From NCBI RefSeq assembly GCF_003722075.1, contig NZ_RDSK01000015.1, positions 62,001-126,000 on the forward strand: 64,000 bases of DNA. Reading direction: 5' to 3'. Both the position numbers and the translations under genes were made by a program. Of the stretch, positions 55,424-64,000 are shown in pieces (the first letter of the stretch is position 1; every line of letters starts with the position of its first letter). The notes beneath the pieces were generated by a model. The model made no database searches, was not told where the DNA came from, and saw nothing but the letters and a program-made list of their open reading frames with translations. This stretch comes from Methanohalophilus sp. RSK. GTDB lineage: Archaea; Halobacteriota; Methanosarcinia; Methanosarcinales; Methanosarcinaceae.

Positions 55424-56110
55424 TTACTTTTCTGAACGGATTACACCCATATCAGCATTGAGTTTAGGACCGATCTCTGCAACAATACCCGGCCCATCCG
55501 TAGTTTCCCTGCATATCACGCAATGCTCCATAATTCCCAACCTTTCAGTACCATAGATATCCCTGCTGTGGCCTGTTTTCTTCAGCACTGACTTGAGCTG
55601 GGAACGTGTAACGGAATTTACAATAATCCTGTCCGTGGAAGCTTTCTTCCATTCCCATAATTTATCGGCCTGTTGGCCGGTAAATCTTACCTGTTCGCCT
55701 TCATTTGTATTGAGAATTTCCACTTTAACAGGCATATATGGAATAAGACCAAAACGAGTTGCAACCTGCTCGGGACTACCTGTACCCAGATTTTTCAGTC
55801 CGCTTGCAGTGATAGAGATCTTTTTACCAATATCTACAACTATTTTATCTTCTTTTATGGATTGTATGTAGCCGCGATATTTTTTCCCTGCTACAGGTTC
55901 ATATACAGGTGTACCATATTTTTCCTTCAGAAAATGAATCGCAAATTCCGCATCATCCCCATCCGCATCTACGGTAACCCACTTGTTTTTGGAAATACCT
56001 ATACCTAATTTCATGTCAAGGTCCTTGAGGTCATCTGCAAATTTTGCAGCAATTGCATCAAGGGTCTGTTCTGCATTTGAATATACTTTTATTAACAGTT
56101 CGATTTGCAT
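55424..56110 (-). CDS. DUF2110 family protein
   Basis: About 228 residues. The central part (YRGYIQSIKEDKIVVDIGKK) has an S1/OB-like look, so RNA binding is plausible, and the C-terminal GTERLGIMEHCVICRETTDGPGIVAEIG is conserved. Function unknown; the family is confined to archaea. Its 3' end abuts the HTH-V4R gene. The winged-helix gene at 56137 and trm1 lie upstream in the same direction. Confidence 0.8.
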   Translation of the reverse strand: MQIELLIKVYSNAEQTLDAIAAKFADDLKDLDMKLGIGISKNKWVTVDADGDDAEFAIHFLKEKYGTPVYEPVAGKKYRGYIQSIKEDKIVVDIGKKISITASGLKNLGTGSPEQVATRFGLIPYMPVKVEILNTNEGEQVRFTGQQADKLWEWKKASTDRIIVNSVTRSQLKSVLKKTGHSRDIYGTERLGIMEHCVICRETTDGPGIVAEIGPKLNADMGVIRSEK

Positions 56111-56136
56111 ATAATCCCGCACAAAAGAAGTAAAAT

Positions 56137-56724
56137 TTATTTTCTGCCCAGCAGTTTATCGAAGACATCTTTGGTGTTACCATAAGCAATGAGAACATCA
56201 TCATGTATAGGTTCCTCTGAATTCTCAATTGTATCCCCTATCATATGTATTTCCCTGCTGAAAGGACCCAGTTTCAATTTAATCCGGTCTTCACTGGCGT
56301 TTGCTTCTACCAGTTGTCCATAGATTTCCTCTATCTTATTCCTTAATGTTTTAATACGTTCCAATATTTCTTCGGACTCCCTGTTCAGTTGTGTTCCTTC
56401 ACTCTCTTCCTCTTCAACTGTTTCTACCAGTTCCCTGTACTTTTCAGGAAGATTCTCTCCGAGTGTTGTAATAAAAGCCCTGAGAGTTGTTACTACATCT
56501 ACACCATATTCAGTCAGTTCTACATATTTTATTCTACCCTCAGCTGTGAACTGCACAAGTCCCATATCGGACATTTTGGAAAGGATTTTTGTAGTATGTG
56601 CAAAAGTCGAATTTATTTGCTTTGTAATAACAGAAGCATACGTCTTTCTAAGAGACCATATAGTAAGGAGTGCCAGGGTTGGTTTTTCCTGAAGGAACAG
56701 GTTTTCTACTTCTTCGCGGGACAT
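56137..56724 (-). CDS. archaeal winged-helix transcriptional regulator with coiled coil
   Basis: 195 residues: a MarR/PadR-like winged helix (SLRKTYASVITKQINSTFAHTTKIL, MGLVQFTAEGRIKYVELTEYG) followed by an acidic coiled coil (about 115-150: VEEEESEGTQLNRESEEILERIKTLR). It probably binds DNA as a dimer. Control target unknown; trm1 lies 80 bp upstream on the same strand. Confidence 0.75.
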   Translation of the reverse strand: MSREEVENLFLQEKPTLALLTIWSLRKTYASVITKQINSTFAHTTKILSKMSDMGLVQFTAEGRIKYVELTEYGVDVVTTLRAFITTLGENLPEKYRELVETVEEEESEGTQLNRESEEILERIKTLRNKIEEIYGQLVEANASEDRIKLKLGPFSREIHMIGDTIENSEEPIHDDVLIAYGNTKDVFDKLLGRK

Positions 56725-56801
56725 TAGAAAATCACCTGATGATATCGTGAGAGCTATCTCAATAGCCTATTCTTTATATATATCTTTTTGTTGTATATAT
56801 A

Positions 56802-57962
56802 TCAATACATATTGGAGAGGATTTGCTTTATCGCACTGAGAGGGGCATTGGTCTTAAAGGACATACCACTGAAATGTGTCCTGCTGGCCTCATACCCTTT
56901 ACTCCTCAGGTCTTCAATGGTTTTTTCAATACGTGGAGCTGCCACAGAAAGCTGTTTGCATAGCCTGTGCTGATCATAAAAGAAGGGAATATCAAGTTCA
57001 TCCAGGCAGGTCTGGATTATTTTGATGGCTTTTTTCTTCTTGCCAAGGGGTCTTATTTCAATTTCTTCCATGACCTTTGAACAAAAAATACTGTCATGTA
57101 ACTTACCAAGCCAGAGAAGACCTCCTGATTTCATTTCAGTCCCACATTCCGGGCAGGTTTGTTCCATGAAAACAGAGTAGCCTTTTTTCCATTCACGGTA
57201 ACTGCAATTGTCACAATGTGTGACATAACCCAGCTCCTTTAGTGTCCGATCAGCGTTCTTAGCCCCGCTTTTAATCCCTACATAGGCCCTGACATAATGA
57301 CGCGTGGCGTGAGAGAGCAATATTTCCATTCCTTTCTCATGACGTGCCAGATGGCGGGCAATTGAACCCAGCAATATCCTCAGTCCCATTTCACTGTGAT
57401 ATTCATTGTTAAGAGGAACAGCCGCATACTTACGGATACCCGAATTCAGGTGAGCCCCGCAAAGAGGAGCAGTATCTGTAGCTGTAACCTCCAGCAGGTG
57501 TACAGCAGAGCGACTGGCAGCATCCAGATATGGAGCAGGACTTCCAAAAGGGTCCAGATCCACGATATTGAATCGTTGTTCATGGAGGAGGGTATTTGCA
57601 TTTCTGCAGGAGGTCTCAGCAATATCGGAAAGGCTATTGAGTTCGATATTTTGTTCAATAAATTTACAGGCCTCTGCATCCCAGTCATTAAGTATCGTCC
57701 TGAGACCTACCTCATTTGCTATGCGCAACCCCCTGATACCGGAGGCTGCCATTGCGTCCACATAATCGATCTCTGAGGGAGACCTTTCTTCAAAATCGAA
57801 ATGTTCCTTAACAAAAACAGAAGTTGCTGCCACGGTAATATCCCGGTTAAGTTCCATATGGGAATTATAGAAAACCGGTGAATTCACAGGCAGTTTGTCT
57901 TCAATAGCAGCAGAAGGAACCTCCACTTCGGTGGTTCCTTCTGTTATTTTTCTTGTTTCCAT
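56802..57962 (-). CDS. trm1: tRNA (guanine(26)-N(2))-dimethyltransferase
   Basis: About 386 residues. It methylates G26 of tRNA with S-adenosylmethionine. FYNSHMELNRDITVAA and DLDPFGSPAPYLDAA (catalytic segment) are typical, and a four-Cys zinc site (HCDNCSYREW and QTCPECGTEM) is complete. The ATG at 57962 is preferred; a GTG 9 bp upstream is possible. A cupredoxin-like lipoprotein gene lies just upstream. Confidence 0.93.
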   Translation of the reverse strand: METRKITEGTTEVEVPSAAIEDKLPVNSPVFYNSHMELNRDITVAATSVFVKEHFDFEERSPSEIDYVDAMAASGIRGLRIANEVGLRTILNDWDAEACKFIEQNIELNSLSDIAETSCRNANTLLHEQRFNIVDLDPFGSPAPYLDAASRSAVHLLEVTATDTAPLCGAHLNSGIRKYAAVPLNNEYHSEMGLRILLGSIARHLARHEKGMEILLSHATRHYVRAYVGIKSGAKNADRTLKELGYVTHCDNCSYREWKKGYSVFMEQTCPECGTEMKSGGLLWLGKLHDSIFCSKVMEEIEIRPLGKKKKAIKIIQTCLDELDIPFFYDQHRLCKQLSVAAPRIEKTIEDLRSKGYEASRTHFSGMSFKTNAPLSAIKQILSNMY

Positions 57963-57985
57963 GTCTTCCACATGACATGGTTTTT

Positions 57986-58447
57986 TTATTTAACCGTAAT
58001 TGTCACATTCATGCCATTCCAGGGAGGAACATAGGCTTTGAATTGGCCTGTTTCATTGAATGTATAACGGAACGTTTTGCCAAAAGCCAATTTTTGGTCA
58101 TCCCAAAGGCCTTCTTCACTTTTGATTGTGAAAAATCTCTTGGGGTCGGATTGTTGATTTCTCCAGATAACCGTATCTGTCCTGTTTATATCCAGTGATC
58201 TGGGAATTGCATTGTAGTTTCTCAAAAGAACTCTGTATTCCCGCGGAGTATAATTCTCCAATTCCGCTTCATCGGCCTCACTTACATTATCTTCTCCATC
58301 CACATCTTCATCTGGCTGGATATCTTCATCTGACTGATTATCCTCACCATTTACCGGAACCTGCTCGTCCTGATTCGTAGTATCCTGTGTTGTACAGCCC
58401 AATCCCAGCAGGGATATCACAACTAAAAGTATGATTATTTTTTTCAT
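57986..58447 (-). CDS. secreted lipoprotein with cupredoxin-like domain lacking copper ligands
   Basis: 153 residues. A signal peptide ends with lipobox LLGLGC (Cys18), then an acidic spacer rich in Asp/Glu (about 25-65). The rest (IPRSLDINRTDTVIWRNQQ, FRYTFNETGQFKAYVPPWNG) has the beta-sandwich spacing of cupredoxins, but the Cys and His ligands of the copper site are missing. Probably a surface protein without copper; the highly acidic spacer suits a salty habitat. Confidence 0.75.
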   Translation of the reverse strand: MKKIIILLVVISLLGLGCTTQDTTNQDEQVPVNGEDNQSDEDIQPDEDVDGEDNVSEADEAELENYTPREYRVLLRNYNAIPRSLDINRTDTVIWRNQQSDPKRFFTIKSEEGLWDDQKLAFGKTFRYTFNETGQFKAYVPPWNGMNVTITVK

Positions 58448-58599
58448 CCGACCACTCCTCTAATTATTTGTTAAACAATAAGTATCTCTACAGTTATCAA
58501 ACTTTCTGGCATAAATAAACAGCAGAGATATCTATTTAAATATATATGTCAATTTGTGTCGCGGTCATTTTCATTAATATATAAAAGGAGAATGCATCA

Positions 58600-59172
58600 A
58601 TGTCTGTAAAAAACCCCCTCGGTGAAAAGATAAGCCAGCTCAGACAATCCAGGGAGATGTCACAGGAAGAACTGGCAAAAGCAAGTAACAACGATGTTGA
58701 ACTGATAGACAAACTGGAAAACGGAGCTCTTGTTCCTTCACTAACACCTCTTTTTAACATTGCACGAGCCCTGGGAGTCCGACTTGGCACCTTTCTTGAT
58801 GATGCTCCCCAGAACGGCCCGGTGCTTGTAAAATCAGGCAAATCAAAACATGTTGTCCGCTTCTCTGGTAAATGTTCCAATTGCAAAGAGAGTTCACTTG
58901 AATTCAACTCACTGGCAGCTGATAAACAGGACCGTCATATGGAGCCTTTCATAATTGATGTACATCCACAACAAGGAGAACATCCCCTTTCATCCCATGA
59001 GGGAGAAGAATTTATTTATGTGCTGGAAGGTGAAATCGAGATTCTCTACGGAAAAGAGACCTACAATCTTGAAGCCGGTGACAGTATATACTACGATTCC
59101 GTAGTTCCCCACGACCTGCATGCAGTTGATGAAGATGCAAAGATAATGGCAGTTGTATACACACCTTACTAA
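58600..59172 (+). CDS. XRE-cupin transcriptional regulator
   Basis: 190 residues: an XRE helix-turn-helix ([26 protein letters not shown]) and a C-terminal cupin barrel ([43 protein letters not shown]) with metal-binding His/Glu. First gene of an operon with a thioesterase and an acyl-CoA ligase, so it probably senses an acid or its CoA ester and regulates them. It starts after an AAAGGAGAA site. Confidence 0.92.
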   Translation: MSVKNPLGEKISQLRQSREMSQEELAKASNNDVELIDKLENGALVPSLTPLFNIARALGVRLGTFLDDAPQNGPVLVKSGKSKHVVRFSGKCSNCKESSLEFNSLAADKQDRHMEPFIIDVHPQQGEHPLSSHEGEEFIYVLEGEIEILYGKETYNLEAGDSIYYDSVVPHDLHAVDEDAKIMAVVYTPY

Positions 59173-59181
59173 GGAATTCCT

Positions 59182-59586
59182 ATGTTCACACTAACAGTTA
59201 CCCCACGTTTTGGAGATATTGACGGCCTTCGTCATGTAAATAATACCGTGATTCCCGAATGGTTTGAAATGGGGCGAAATCCCATATTCCGGATATTTAC
59301 TCCCGATCTCGACCTCACTCCGGAGAAGTGGCGGCTTATTATGGCTCGCACAGAATTCGACTTCCTGGGAGAGATGTATTTTGACGGGGATGTCGAAATA
59401 CGTACCTATATTGCCCGCCTTGGTAATTCCTCTTTTACAATCGGGCATGAAGCCTGGCAAAGAGGAGAATTAAAAGCAAAAGGCAAAGCAGTAATTGTAC
59501 ATTATGATTTCATGGAAAAGAAGTCTTTAGCAATTCCATCTGAGATACGTACAAGGCTCGAGGAACACCTGATAGAGGAACAGTAA
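59182..59586 (+). CDS. 4-hydroxybenzoyl-CoA thioesterase-family hot-dog protein
   Basis: 134 residues of a hot-dog acyl-CoA thioesterase. [23 protein letters not shown] carries the catalytic Asp of this family. It hydrolyses acyl-CoA esters, perhaps to recycle CoA from a product of the adjacent ligase. Starts 10 bp after the regulator gene. Confidence 0.88.
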   Translation: MFTLTVTPRFGDIDGLRHVNNTVIPEWFEMGRNPIFRIFTPDLDLTPEKWRLIMARTEFDFLGEMYFDGDVEIRTYIARLGNSSFTIGHEAWQRGELKAKGKAVIVHYDFMEKKSLAIPSEIRTRLEEHLIEEQ

Positions 59587-59606
59587 ACATAAAGGAGGCT
59601 GGTACT

Positions 59607-61265
59607 ATTCGTTTTGAAAACGAGACTATAACAGATGTCTTCGAAGAGATGGTTCAAAAAGATCCTCAAAAGGACTTTATGGTTTATCCGGACCGGGATC
59701 TTCGTTTTAATTACAGTCAATTCAATGAGCGTGTGAATGACCTGGCAAAAGGTTTGCTTGCCCTGGGACTTAAAAAAGGGGACCACATAGGCATATGGGC
59801 CCGCAATGTACCCGACTGGCTGACTTTCCTGTTTGCAGCTTCCAAGATCGGAGCAGTCCTTGTAACTGTAAATACCTCATACCGAAGCCACGAACTTGCT
59901 TATGTGGTAAAACAGTCCGATATGAAAGCACTGGCTATAATCGATGGATTCAGGAATGTGGACTATGTTCAGACTGTTTATGACATTGTGCCTGAACTCA
60001 AAACACAGCAAAGAGGAAATCTTACAAGCCAGGAATTCCCTGAGCTAAATCATGTAATCTATATAGGACAGGAAAAACACAGGGGCATGTACAATACCCG
60101 TGAATTGCTTCTGCTTGGAAAACATTGTTCTGACGCCGAACTTGCACAAATAAAGGCATCCACTACCGCTGATGATGTGGTCAACATGCAGTACACCTCC
60201 GGTACAACCGGTTTCCCTAAAGGAGTAATGCTGACCCATAAAAATATCCTCAACAACGGTTATTACATCGGTGAAAAACAAAAATTCACAGATCAAGATC
60301 GCCTGTGCCTGCCTGTGCCCCTATTCCACTGTTTTGGGATTGTGCTCGGCGTACTTGCGGCCCTGAGCCACGGAGCAACGCTGGTGATGCTTGAAGTATT
60401 TGATCCGCTCCTTGTACTCGCAGCAGTCCAGAAGGAAAAATGTACGGCCCTTTATGGCGTACCGACCATGTTCATTGCAGAACTCAACCATCCAATGTTC
60501 GACATGTTTGACCTGTCATCCCTGCGTACAGGAATCATGGCAGGATCACCGTGTCCCAAAGAAACCATGAAAAAGGTCATTTCGGATATGCACTGCGATG
60601 AGATCACAATCGCTTACGGGCTCACGGAAGCCTCTCCGGTAATGACCCAGACCAGTATCGATGATACCATTGAAAGGAGGGTCAGCACCGTAGGTATAGC
60701 AATGCCCCTAATCGAAGTCAAAATAGTTGACCCGGATACAGGTGAAAAACTCGGCCCGGGACAGCAGGGCGAGATATGCTGTCGCGGTTACAATATAATG
60801 AAAGGTTACTACAAAATGCCTGAAAAGACAGCCGGGACGATCGACAGGGATGGATGGCTCCACAGTGGTGATCTGGGGACAGTTGATGAATATGGATACT
60901 ACAAGATTACCGGCCGTATCAAGGACATGATCATTCGCGGCGGGGAAAATATCTACCCAAGAGAGATCGAAGAATTCCTGTACACCATAGACGGAGTCAG
61001 GGATGCACAGGTGGTAGGTATCCCTGATGAAAGGTACGGTGAGATCGTAGGTGCTTTTGTAATGCTTCAGGAAGGAGCTGACCTGAGCGAGGAAGACATA
61101 CGTGAGTACAGTATGGAGAAAATTGCACGGTACAAAGTTCCAAAACACGTATTCATTGTGGATGAATACCCAATGACAGCAAGTGGTAAAATCCAGAAAT
61201 TCAAGTTGCGTGAGATGGCAACTGAATTACTGGAAAAGGAGAAAAAGGAAGAAGAGCAGATTTAA
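59607..61265 (+). CDS. AMP-forming acyl-CoA synthetase, probable ATT start
   Basis: About 552 residues of the adenylate-forming family: [16 protein letters not shown] (P-loop), [18 protein letters not shown] and [16 protein letters not shown], plus C-terminal Lys in [13 protein letters not shown]. It activates a medium or long acyl acid to acyl-CoA. The family N-terminus ([19 protein letters not shown]) lies upstream of the first ATG (59649) and is preceded by AAAGGAGG at 59591-59598; the only possible codon at the right distance is ATT at 59607. So ATT, or a mutated start, is likely. Last gene of the operon. Confidence 0.88.
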   Translation: MRFENETITDVFEEMVQKDPQKDFMVYPDRDLRFNYSQFNERVNDLAKGLLALGLKKGDHIGIWARNVPDWLTFLFAASKIGAVLVTVNTSYRSHELAYVVKQSDMKALAIIDGFRNVDYVQTVYDIVPELKTQQRGNLTSQEFPELNHVIYIGQEKHRGMYNTRELLLLGKHCSDAELAQIKASTTADDVVNMQYTSGTTGFPKGVMLTHKNILNNGYYIGEKQKFTDQDRLCLPVPLFHCFGIVLGVLAALSHGATLVMLEVFDPLLVLAAVQKEKCTALYGVPTMFIAELNHPMFDMFDLSSLRTGIMAGSPCPKETMKKVISDMHCDEITIAYGLTEASPVMTQTSIDDTIERRVSTVGIAMPLIEVKIVDPDTGEKLGPGQQGEICCRGYNIMKGYYKMPEKTAGTIDRDGWLHSGDLGTVDEYGYYKITGRIKDMIIRGGENIYPREIEEFLYTIDGVRDAQVVGIPDERYGEIVGAFVMLQEGADLSEEDIREYSMEKIARYKVPKHVFIVDEYPMTASGKIQKFKLREMATELLEKEKKEEEQI

Positions 61266-61284
61266 TTATCACTCTTTTTAATTT

Positions 61285-61674
61285 TTACTTATAAAGCGAT
61301 ATATCATAATCCAGTGATGTTGTTTTTTTAGCACATTCACTGCCACTATGTATCATTTCATCTATACTTCTTTTCAAATTAGCAGGATGCATGGCTCCAA
61401 CTTCTGTTTTTATGAGATTTGCATCGCAGAAGTAAAGAAATGTGGGAGTACCCCTAATATTATATCTTTTTGTAATCCCGGGATTTTCCGTCGGATTAAC
61501 CATCACAAAATTAACTGAATCCGCATACTGTTTTGAATACTCCCTGAAATGAGGCTCAATAGCCCTGCAATGAGGACATGTGGGCAAAAATACCATTACA
61601 AGGGTCGGTTTATCTCTCTGCTCTACAATATCCAGCAGTGTACTGTCAGTGGCATAAGCTATTGGTTGGCCCAT
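61285..61674 (-). CDS. thioredoxin-fold protein with CPHC motif
   Basis: About 129 residues of a thioredoxin fold; LVMVFLPTCPHCRAIEPHFREYS holds CPHC, the active-site dithiol of DsbA/thioredoxin-like proteins, and the cis-Pro is in IRGTPTFLYF. No signal peptide, so probably cytoplasmic. A redox partner is not evident. It converges on the acyl-CoA synthetase gene with a 19-bp gap. Confidence 0.9.
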   Translation of the reverse strand: MGQPIAYATDSTLLDIVEQRDKPTLVMVFLPTCPHCRAIEPHFREYSKQYADSVNFVMVNPTENPGITKRYNIRGTPTFLYFCDANLIKTEVGAMHPANLKRSIDEMIHSGSECAKKTTSLDYDISLYK

Positions 61675-61748
61675 CAATTACTTATTTTGTATGAACAAAC
61701 ATAAAGATTTCTCAAACTTTAAGCCATCATCCTGAAATTATTATATTC

Positions 61749-62144
61749 TCAATTCCCTTTCTCTTTCCGGAATTTGTGAAGAGCGATTTCGATGGTAGTA
61801 CTTAAGTCCTTTTCAGTAAAAGGTTTCAATATATATCCATCCGGATCTGTTTCTTTGGCTTTCTTAAAAGTTACATCATCCGAATGGGCCGTAAGATAAA
61901 CCACCGGAAGGGAAAATCTATCTTTGATTATTTTGGTTGCTTCAATACCATCCATGTCCCCTTTAAGCCTGATATCCATAAGCACCAAATCCGGGAAAGT
62001 CCCTTCTACCTTGGTAATAGCATCCTTTCCTGTTGAAGCAATGCCTGAAACAATATAACCCAGGTCTTGCAAACGGCGTTTTATAACCATTGCCACTATA
62101 GCCTCATCTTCTACAACCAGTATTCTTGAATTATTCAATATCAC
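61749..62144 (-). CDS. single-domain response regulator
   Basis: 131 residues of a receiver domain: VVEDEAIVAM, DLVLMDIRLKGDMDG (phosphoacceptor Asp), VYLTAHSD and GYILKPF. It overlaps the upstream kinase gene by 4 bp, so the pair is a two-component system. No output domain. It resembles the regulator at 46410, which may be a duplicate. Confidence 0.92.
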   Translation of the reverse strand: MILNNSRILVVEDEAIVAMVIKRRLQDLGYIVSGIASTGKDAITKVEGTFPDLVLMDIRLKGDMDGIEATKIIKDRFSLPVVYLTAHSDDVTFKKAKETDPDGYILKPFTEKDLSTTIEIALHKFRKEKGN

Positions 62145-64000
62145 ACCTCTTTATCCCTAAAAGTAATCCTGAAACAGGTCCTGTAATCCTTAATATCAAG
62201 TTCAATATCCCCATCGATCTGGCTTACGAGATTGGAAACAAGTTGTAATCCCAGTGATTCGGTATTTCTGAAGTCGATATCAGCCGGGAAAGCACCTCCC
62301 GAATCTTCAACCTTCAGTATGAATTGACCTGCAGACTTAAAAAAGTCAATGTTAATTTCCCCATTCTCGCCCTCTATAAAAGCGTGCTGCAATGCATTTG
62401 AGGTCAATTCATTTATAATAATGCCCAGAGGCACGGCAGAATCCATATCCAGATATAGATTCTCGATATTAAGATTAATTTTGACAGTATCCTCATTAAC
62501 ATTATAGGAGTTGATGAGGTGTTCAACAAGGTCTTCGATATAATCCGATAAATTGAGACTGGTGAGGTTTTCGGAATGATACAGCTTTTCATGGATCAGG
62601 GCAATTGAACGTACCCTGTTCTCACTTTGCTTGAAAGCTTCCATAACTTCATCCGATTTGAAATTGAGAGATTCAAGGTAAAGAAGACCGGAGACGACCT
62701 GTAAATTATTTTTAATCCTGTGATGAATCTCCTTTATTCGAATCTTTTCCATCTTTTTCAAAGTCTCTTCAGCTTTTTTACGCTCATTGATATCCAGAAT
62801 GACTCCCTGTAATCTATTTGAATGGTTTGCAGAGAAGTTACCGATGAAAATTCTCTCCTCAACCCACTTGACCTCTCCATCCCGCGTAATTATACGATAT
62901 TCATAATTAAATTCCTTATCGCCTCTGTTAATTGCTTCAAGGAGATTCTGCTCAACGTTTTCAAGATCTTCAGGTACTACTATATCCGCATAGGTAATGT
63001 TACCCTTCATAAACTCATCCTGAGTATAACCAAACTGGGAAATATTCCTGGATACAAACTCTACCGGCCAGTTTTTCTGGGAATTCCACTTGAATACGAT
63101 GACCGGGCTGCGGTTTACTACAGCTTCCATTTCTGCACGCAACCGGTTTGCATCCTGCAGCGTATCAAGCACCTCATTGAGTCCTTCCGGAATCTTCTTG
63201 AAATCAATGTCTACATCCGTATTTGCCCTGATGTCAAGGTCACCTTCCAGAGCTGAATCCGAAATTGTCCTGAACTCATCCACAATCCCGTTTATCCGAT
63301 TGGTAAATGAAGCTGCGATCAGATATGCCATAAATCCCATAAAAATGATAGAAAATGTATAGATCGTAAACAGATTCGACCGCAGGGAAGCTACCCCTGC
63401 AAACATCTCATCCTTTGGGACAGAAAGAAGAATTGAATAATTGCCTGTCGAAATCGGTTCATAAAAAAGTATCACATCTTTCCCGTTTGACGGGTCTATA
63501 ATATCGACATAACCACTCTTGCCCTTTTCAATATCATTTGCAACATCATTAATTCTGGGATTATCGAACTCCCTGAGTGTTTTGGAACTAATCCAATCCT
63601 TCCTTGTTGGATGGGAAACAATAATACCCGTATTACTTACCATAAACAAATAACCGGTCTCAAACGCCTTTACACTACTAACCGTATTGTCTACGTAATC
63701 CAGACCTACATCCACCCCGCCTATACCTATGAATTCATCGTTCTCAATTATCGGGGAGACATAGCTCACAATCAAAGCACCCTGATAAAAATAGGGCTCG
63801 GTTAATACATCCTGTTTTGTCCGTTTTGGTAACTGGTAATAATCTGATGTCCTGTAATCAACAAGTGGTTCAACATCTATATCCTCCCCTATCCTGTTCC
63901 AGTAGGGAAGAAACCTTCCCGTCCCATCGTGAGCTGTGGTATTAACGTAACGTTCATCCTCTCCGTCAAAAGCATCAGGTTCAAAGCCACTATAAGTCCC
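62141..64000 (-). CDS. Cache-PAS sensor histidine kinase (5' end outside window)
   Basis: The frame is open to the window edge. The visible product has an extracellular dCache domain (FIGIGGVDVGLDYVDNTV), one membrane helix near the middle (FSIIFMGFMAYLIAASF), a HAMP-like segment, a PAS domain and a HisKA_2-type dimerisation region with HHRIKNNLQVVSGLL (phospho-His) and an HATPase. It should sense an external ligand. It shares a 4-bp overlap with its response regulator. Upstream residues and start are missing. Confidence 0.9.
   Translation of the reverse strand, partial: GTYSGFEPDAFDGEDERYVNTTAHDGTGRFLPYWNRIGEDIDVEPLVDYRTSDYYQLPKRTKQDVLTEPYFYQGALIVSYVSPIIENDEFIGIGGVDVGLDYVDNTVSSVKAFETGYLFMVSNTGIIVSHPTRKDWISSKTLREFDNPRINDVANDIEKGKSGYVDIIDPSNGKDVILFYEPISTGNYSILLSVPKDEMFAGVASLRSNLFTIYTFSIIFMGFMAYLIAASFTNRINGIVDEFRTISDSALEGDLDIRANTDVDIDFKKIPEGLNEVLDTLQDANRLRAEMEAVVNRSPVIVFKWNSQKNWPVEFVSRNISQFGYTQDEFMKGNITYADIVVPEDLENVEQNLLEAINRGDKEFNYEYRIITRDGEVKWVEERIFIGNFSANHSNRLQGVILDINERKKAEETLKKMEKIRIKEIHHRIKNNLQVVSGLLYLESLNFKSDEVMEAFKQSENRVRSIALIHEKLYHSENLTSLNLSDYIEDLVEHLINSYNVNEDTVKINLNIENLYLDMDSAVPLGIIINELTSNALQHAFIEGENGEINIDFFKSAGQFILKVEDSGGAFPADIDFRNTESLGLQLVSNLVSQIDGDIELDIKDYRTCFRITFRDKEV

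Overview
The window comes from a methylotrophic methanogenic archaeon of the Methanosarcinaceae. The evidence is a monomethylamine methyltransferase gene (mtmB) with an in-frame amber codon for pyrrolysine, its corrinoid protein and permease, a methylated-sulfur gene set (mtpCAP-like), methenyl-H4MPT cyclohydrolase, archaeal-type riboflavin synthase, archaeal TATA boxes and strong Shine-Dalgarno sites. The genus (for example Methanohalophilus, Methanolobus or Methanococcoides) cannot be fixed from sequence alone. I saw no rRNA, tRNA or CRISPR array.

Layout. 0-12 kb: translation and RNA genes (cysS, rtcA), small redox and membrane genes including a monoheme cytochrome c, a sensor kinase with an internal TAG, a carbonic-anhydrase-like gene, and several decayed genes (flavin-binding protein, nuclease-like protein, a DNA ligase/PolX deletion chimera). 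12-31 kb: housekeeping and stress genes, a frameshifted multi-GAF/PAS kinase, a RimK/retropepsin/AstE triad, a DEAD-box helicase next to a TRAM protein, mdh, transporters, a macro-domain protein and a broken GNAT module beside a dead IS. 31-38.5 kb: mtpC-mtpA-mtpP with an Msr-type regulator, interrupted by an IS1634-type remnant and two MITE-like elements, then a sodium/solute symporter with a 40-residue partner and a DUF1638 protein. 39-47 kb: a flavin neighbourhood (ribL, ribC, ribH and two aminotransferases), ion transport and stress proteins, and a superoxide-reductase-like protein. 47-52 kb: the monomethylamine operon mtmC-mtmB followed by a hidden 32-residue peptide, the permease and two small membrane proteins. 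52-64 kb: mch, a Taw2-like tRNA modification gene with an in-frame TAG, regulators, trm1, an acyl-CoA ligase operon and a two-component system cut by the window edge.

How the genes work together. mtmCB feeds methyl groups from monomethylamine, and mtpCA probably from methylmercaptopropionate or a similar thioether, into coenzyme M; mch lies on the H4MPT branch that oxidises part of these methyl groups to CO2. Regulation appears to run through Msr-type, HTH-CBS and HTH-V4R proteins and several kinases.

The most interesting observations are: (1) two intergenic elements of about 120 nt with the same three-hairpin layout, an identical 13-base linker and a TATA box upstream, a candidate small-RNA family; (2) in-frame TAG codons inside a Taw2-like gene and a sensor kinase, in a window where no intact gene I checked ends in TAG; (3) peptides of 32 and 40 residues tightly coupled to transporter genes; (4) two membrane paralogues sharing a perfectly conserved 61-bp upstream segment; (5) probable CTG and ATT start codons.
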